DNA of 64,000 nucleotides from JBBRYB01 sp038238115 (GTDB lineage: Bacteria; Actinomycetota; Actinomycetes; Propionibacteriales; Nocardioidaceae): the NCBI GenBank assembly GCA_038238115.1, contig JBBRYB010000002.1, positions 1 to 64,000 on the forward strand, in the 5' to 3' direction. Numbering within the stretch: the stretch's first letter is position 1; each line of letters starts with the position of its first letter. Below the pieces are notes generated by a model that worked only from the letters and a program-made list of their open reading frames with translations, was not told where the DNA came from and did not search any database. This document shows, piece by piece, positions 60,266 through 64,000 of the stretch. The position numbers and the translations under genes are program-made.

Positions 60266-61008
60266 CACACGATCCTGCCGTCGGCCAGAGCGATGACCCG
60301 ATCCGCCGCCTTGCGGACGGCAGGGCTGTGACTGGCGATGATCACCGCTCGGCCCTGTCGGGCCCGTTGGGTCAGCAGCGCCAGGAGTCGGCGTTCGGTC
60401 TCTGCGTCGAGCTCTCCCGTTGGTTCGTCCGCCAGTACGACAGCAGGGTCGTTGGCGAGAGCGACGGCCAGACCCGCCCGGGCCGCCTCGCCACCGGACA
60501 GCTGCGACGGGTGGGCGCGCGCGCGGCTCCTGATCCCGAGGGAGTCGAGCAGCGCATCGACCTGTGGGCGCCGCCGTGCTGAGGTCGCCAACGACTGGCT
60601 GAGTCGCACGTTGTCCGCGACGGTCAGGTGGTCGAAAAGGCTGTCGGACTGGAGCACGATGCCGATGGTGCGTGCTCGCAGATCCGCCCGGACGCTCTCG
60701 GGCTGGTGGCTCATCCGCTCTCCGTCGACCCAGACGGTGCCTCCGGACGGCTCGTCCAGTCCCGCCAGGCACGACAACAAGGTCGACTTGCCCGAGCCCG
60801 AAGGTCCGACAACAGCAACCACCTCTCCCGCCGAGACGGTGACGTTGACCCCACGTAGGGCGAGAGTCTCTTCGTCGCCGGCCCAGAAGAAGCGGTAGAG
60901 GTCCTTGGCCTCGAGCGAAGGCCGCGTCTCGATGTCTATCCGTTCGTCCTGAGGCGAGACGTCAGGAGGTGCGGGCGCCCGGCCCGTCGACGAGGTCATC
61001 ACTGTCAC
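60265..61008 (-). CDS. FtsX-type exporter ATPase (first)
   Basis: 247 residues from ATG 61,008 in an ATGA overlap with the lipoprotein gene. Walker A GPSGSGKST, signature QLSGGEAARAGLAVAL (SGGEAAR, unlike the usual SGGQQQR), Walker B PAVVLADEPTGELD, switch His in IIASHSPAVRKAADRV. It is LolD/MacB-like and clearly a paralogue of the next ATPase. It likely forms the nucleotide-binding half of the exporter together with its neighbour. Confidence 0.87.
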   Translation of the reverse strand: MTVMTSSTGRAPAPPDVSPQDERIDIETRPSLEAKDLYRFFWAGDEETLALRGVNVTVSAGEVVAVVGPSGSGKSTLLSCLAGLDEPSGGTVWVDGERMSHQPESVRADLRARTIGIVLQSDSLFDHLTVADNVRLSQSLATSARRRPQVDALLDSLGIRSRARAHPSQLSGGEAARAGLAVALANDPAVVLADEPTGELDAETERRLLALLTQRARQGRAVIIASHSPAVRKAADRVIALADGRIV

Positions 61009-61733
61009 TTCCAGGTGACGGAGTCGGTGACGATGCGCCAGGGGTCGACGTTGTCCGCCCCGTCGGGCCCGCTCAGGGTGATGATGGCTTCCTGCCCGGC
61101 GTGCCAGAACTCGTAGCGTTCGACCGCGTCGCGGATGACCTTGCCGGTGACGGGGTCCACGGTCGAGTCTTGTTTATAGGTGATGAGGACGGCGGGGCCG
61201 CTCTTGCGGGTGACACTCGAGACGTTGCCCGCGGCGTACTGAGAGACCGAGCTGGTCAGCCTGGGGACCTCGGTCTTGCTGGCCGACGCAACCGTCGGCG
61301 GCTTGGCTTGCTGCACCACTTGGATGCCGATGCTGTTGAGCTTGTCGGTGAACGTCACGACCCCATGCGACGACGAGCGGGCCCAGCCCTCGGGAACGCT
61401 TACGCTCAGTTTCGTGCCTGGCAACGTATAGGGGACGAACACCTGGTCGTCCGGGATGTCGCCGGGCGGGCTGAACTCGGTGGCCGGCGCGCTCGACGGC
61501 GTAGCGGACGTGCTCGGCTGGCGCGAGCTGCTGGGCCCGCTAGCCGGCTTGGTCGATGGCGCGTCCGTGCTGGGAGCAGTCCCAGTCGGGGCCTGTGTCG
61601 TCTGGCTGGTCGTGGACCCGCTGGTCGCGCTCGCCCCAGCCGACGTCGTACCGCCGCCGCCGCATCCGGCGACGAGCGCCAGTGCGGCCACTCCGCAGAC
61701 GACGCCCGCCGCTGGTCTGCTGATATGACTCAT
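61005..61733 (-). CDS. Lipoprotein linked to FtsX exporter
   Basis: 242 residues. Signal and lipobox VCGVAALALVAGCGGGGTTS, lipid Cys near residue 24. A long Ser/Thr/Ala/Pro linker follows, then a folded C-terminal domain (about 110-242) with YTLPGTKLSVSVPEGWARSS, VVTFTDKLNSIGIQVVQQ, AVLITYKQDSTVDPVTGKVI and AVERYEFWHAGQEAIITLSG PDG. The pattern resembles LpqN/PsbP-like lipoproteins. It is the first gene of the operon lipoprotein, ATPase, ATPase, FtsX permease. It could be the periplasmic receptor or cargo-binding partner of the permease. Confidence 0.8.
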   Translation of the reverse strand: MSHISRPAAGVVCGVAALALVAGCGGGGTTSAGASATSGSTTSQTTQAPTGTAPSTDAPSTKPASGPSSSRQPSTSATPSSAPATEFSPPGDIPDDQVFVPYTLPGTKLSVSVPEGWARSSSHGVVTFTDKLNSIGIQVVQQAKPPTVASASKTEVPRLTSSVSQYAAGNVSSVTRKSGPAVLITYKQDSTVDPVTGKVIRDAVERYEFWHAGQEAIITLSGPDGADNVDPWRIVTDSVTWK

Positions 61734-61985
61734 GGTCTTCTCCTCGGTGTGCGAAGCCGGCCCCCGTGGTATCGGCTGCCTCGTCAGGCGAAAGTCCCTT
61801 GGCCACAGCGCGACCTGTGTGTTTCACGGTAGGTAGACCGGGGCTAGGGCCCGGGAAGAGCCGTGCAAGAGAAGGGCAAGAACCAGCCGGCCATGCTGCG
61901 GAAACAGCGCTGCGCCGTGGCGTCCCTGGCTCGGGCGTCTGGACCACCTACGGTGGACGATGCGGTCGACGAAGGAGTCGAGGCG

Positions 61986-63305
61986 GTGCGCAGACAGATC
62001 TTGACGGTGGCCTTATCGGCCGTGCTGCTGGCGGTCGCGTTGTTCGGCGTGCCGTTGGCGGTCGCCGTGCGCCACACGATCGCCACCGGTGAGCAGAGCG
62101 AGCTTGAGCGGGTTGCCCTGCGCGGCGCTGTGACGGTGTCCCCTGGCTTTCGCCGTGATCCGATCGAGCTGCCACCCGTCCAGTCGGGTGTCGATCTGGG
62201 GGTGTACGCCGCTGACGGCACGCGGGTGGCGGGCGTGGGCCCCGGCATGCTCGACACCGATGTCGGCCGCGCCTTGAGCAGAGACGTGGTGAACGCGCAG
62301 ACGGCTGACGACATCGTGGTCTCGGTGCCCGTGAGTTCGGGCGAGAGCGTCATCGCCGTCGTGCGGGCCGCGTCTGCCCGCTCGGACATCAGACACCGGA
62401 TCTGGTGGGCCTGGGCGGGGCTCGCCGGACTGGCGTTCGTGGCGGCAAGCTGTGCCGGTGTCCTGGCTGCGGCCCAGAGCCGGCGGCTGAGCCGTCCGTT
62501 GACCGCTCTGGAGGAGGCCGCAACCGAGCTGGGCGGTGGAAACTTCGCCGTCCGGACGGACCGTAGCGGCATCCCGGAGATCGACCGCGCCGGGGAGTCG
62601 CTGGATCGTACGGCGAGCCGGCTGGCTGAGGCGATGGCTCGCGAGCGGTCCTTCTCCGCGCACGCCTCGCATCAGCTACGGACGCCGTTGACGACGCTGC
62701 GCCTACAGCTCGAGACCGGGCTACGGGCCGGTCCGGAGGCGTTGGAGGCGGCCGCGGTCGAGGCGATCAGGTCGGCGGACCACTTGGAGCAGACGATCGA
62801 CGACGTGCTGGCCCTGGCCAGAGGCGTGGTGGGTCGCGGAGACGGGTTCGAGGTGGACGATCTGTTCGACCACGTACGGCAGCGCTGGCACGGAACCCTT
62901 GCCGCCGCTGACCGGCCGTTGCGGTTCGTCGTCGAGGATCCGGTCGCCTCGAGCGCATCCTTGACGGCGGCTCGCCAGATCGTCGATGTGCTCGTCGACA
63001 ACGCCTACCGGCACGGCGCGGGCGCGGTGACCTTGCGCGCCCGCGAGACTGCCGGTGCACTCGCTGTCGACGTGATGGACGAGGGAAGCGCCACGGACCT
63101 TCAGCTGGGGCAGGCTGCGGACCCGTCGTCTGACCAGGCCGCTGACCGGCCGTCGGATGCCGGCGTGGCGACCGCGACGCTCGGCCTGCCGCTTGCGCGC
63201 TCTCTGGCGGAGGCAGAGCGTGGCCGCCTCCTGGTCGTCGCCGACGAACCGCAGACCCGCGTCACGCTGTTGCTGCCGTCGCGATCGGCAGGGCGACCAT
63301 CCTGA
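61986..63305 (+). CDS. Sensor histidine kinase
   Basis: 439 residues from GTG 61,986, with AAGGAG 8 bases before it; the open frame continues upstream without family residues. First helix ILTVALSAVLLAVALFGVPL, a short extracytoplasmic part of about 100 residues, second helix WAWAGLAGLAFVAASCAGVL, HAMP-like LSRPLTALEEAATELGGGNF, H-box FSAHASHQLRTPLTTLRLQL, N-box DVLVDNAYRHGAGAVTLRAR. The G-boxes are weak (VMDEGSATDL; LGLPLARSLAEAERGRLL). Divergent from the exporter operon; partner regulator probably at 55,963. Confidence 0.85.
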   Translation: MRRQILTVALSAVLLAVALFGVPLAVAVRHTIATGEQSELERVALRGAVTVSPGFRRDPIELPPVQSGVDLGVYAADGTRVAGVGPGMLDTDVGRALSRDVVNAQTADDIVVSVPVSSGESVIAVVRAASARSDIRHRIWWAWAGLAGLAFVAASCAGVLAAAQSRRLSRPLTALEEAATELGGGNFAVRTDRSGIPEIDRAGESLDRTASRLAEAMARERSFSAHASHQLRTPLTTLRLQLETGLRAGPEALEAAAVEAIRSADHLEQTIDDVLALARGVVGRGDGFEVDDLFDHVRQRWHGTLAAADRPLRFVVEDPVASSASLTAARQIVDVLVDNAYRHGAGAVTLRARETAGALAVDVMDEGSATDLQLGQAADPSSDQAADRPSDAGVATATLGLPLARSLAEAERGRLLVVADEPQTRVTLLLPSRSAGRPS

Positions 63306-63489
63306 CGACATTCCTCAGCGGCAACGTGCAGCAGATGATGTCGAACTCGCGCACGGTGCGGCTGCACGTGGCGTTCCTCTTCGCGGGCCGTTCTGCCGGC
63401 TTGCGACGACACGTGGGGGAGATCTCCTCGACACCCAGCGAGGCGTGGAGCATTGCGGGATCGTCTCTTCGCCAGTCTCATCGTCGTGG

Positions 63490-63972
63490 TCAGGCCTTGA
63501 CGTCGGTCTCATCGATGCGCTCGCGGGCGACGTCGGCGGCGGTGGTGTTGAACTTGTGTAGCAGGTCCCCCAGCATCGCGACCTCGCTCGGGTCCCAGTT
63601 GCCCAGCTGGTCCCGCATCGCCCGCTGGTTGCGTTCTCGCGCGGCGCGACAACGCCGTACGCCGATCGGGGTGGCCTCGATGATCTGAGCCCGACCGTCC
63701 TGGGGATCGGCGTCTCGCCGCACGAAGCCGAGGCCTTCCAACTGGGCGACCTGACGGCTGACCGCACCCTTGTCGGCGGCGAAGTAGTCCACGATCGTGC
63801 TGGCCCGCATTGGGCCGTCCACAACGAGACGCACCAAGACTGCGTAGGCGGCTGGCTGCAGGTCGGGGTGCACGTCGCTGGCGGCGTCTCGGAAGTAGAC
63901 CCTGGTCCGGCGAAAGAGAACGGCGATCTCGGCCTGGATTCGGCCGACGCCCGACTCGGTGCGCTCGTCCAT
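63490..63972 (-). CDS. MarR-family regulator
   Basis: 160 residues from ATG 63,972 (an upstream ATG at 63,981 is also in frame). Winged helix: AAYAVLVRLVVDGPMRASTI, VDYFAADKGAVSRQVAQLEG LGFVRRDADPQDGRAQIIEA. C-terminal helix with MLGDLLHKFNTTAADVARE dimerises. The target gene should lie to the right, outside the window. There is no cysteine tail, unlike the MarR at 28,266. The 184 bp between its stop and the kinase stop contain nothing recognisable. Confidence 0.87.
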   Translation of the reverse strand: MDERTESGVGRIQAEIAVLFRRTRVYFRDAASDVHPDLQPAAYAVLVRLVVDGPMRASTIVDYFAADKGAVSRQVAQLEGLGFVRRDADPQDGRAQIIEATPIGVRRCRAARERNQRAMRDQLGNWDPSEVAMLGDLLHKFNTTAADVARERIDETDVKA

Positions 63973-64000
63973 GAGCGCCACGGTAGCGAGTCGTCGGGTC

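Overview
The window is high-GC DNA, read here as an actinobacterium. The grounds are dense head-to-tail genes with ATGA/GTGA overlaps, many GTG starts, a mycothiol-dependent-nitroreductase relative, a zinc anti-sigma/ECF sigma pair, and an actinobacterial high-affinity [NiFe]-hydrogenase locus. No species can be named from the sequence alone. All homology statements come from recognising motifs and families by eye; no database search was run.

Layout. 1-3,080 is a graveyard of mobile DNA: an IS110 end joined to a truncated IS30, itself inside an IS3 element, then fragments of another IS110, a response regulator and an integrase. 3,181-4,938 is a small operon (nitroreductase-like, SRPBCC, MaoC), followed by a broken radical SAM gene. 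5,961-13,786 is an envelope/redox island: a YnjB-like binding protein with two permeases and an ATPase, a divergent TVP38 protein and CDP-alcohol phosphotransferase, and an operon of ECF sigma, zinc anti-sigma and a MerA-like flavoprotein. The gene content recalls the ydjXYZ-ynjABCDEF region of Escherichia coli. Next to it is an unusual glutaredoxin/four-helix membrane/DUF427 fusion. 15,132-18,803 is decayed DNA: a broken WYL regulator and the remains of a recombinase-in-trio (RIT) element abutting an IS21 istB fragment. tRNA-Lys, tRNA-His and orn anchor more ordinary chromosome. 27,035-28,784 holds an MFS/MarR pair with a perfect 48-bp palindrome upstream of marR, followed by GC-rich tandem repeats.

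29,182-45,414 is a near-complete hydrogenase locus: hypA, hypB, small and large subunits (group 1h/5 type), a NifU/four-cysteine Rieske-like protein, several hydrogenase-linked proteins of unknown function, three small proteins, a maturation protease, hypC, hypF, a second hypC, hypD, hypE and two DUF6390 paralogues. The overlaps suggest largely continuous transcription. HypA/HypB would deliver nickel, HypC/D/E/F would build Fe(CN)2CO, and the protease would trim the large subunit. The expected job is oxidation of trace H2 to feed respiration.

45,368-63,972 is transport and envelope sensing: an Fe(III)-type ABC importer, a phospholipase-D-like enzyme, a ferritin-like/VIT1 membrane protein with a B3/B4-domain protein, an ABC-2 exporter, a truncated YceI with an internal duplication, and an FtsX-type exporter with two ATPases and a lipoprotein. 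That exporter is flanked by a response regulator on one side and a histidine kinase on the other. A MarR regulator closes the window.
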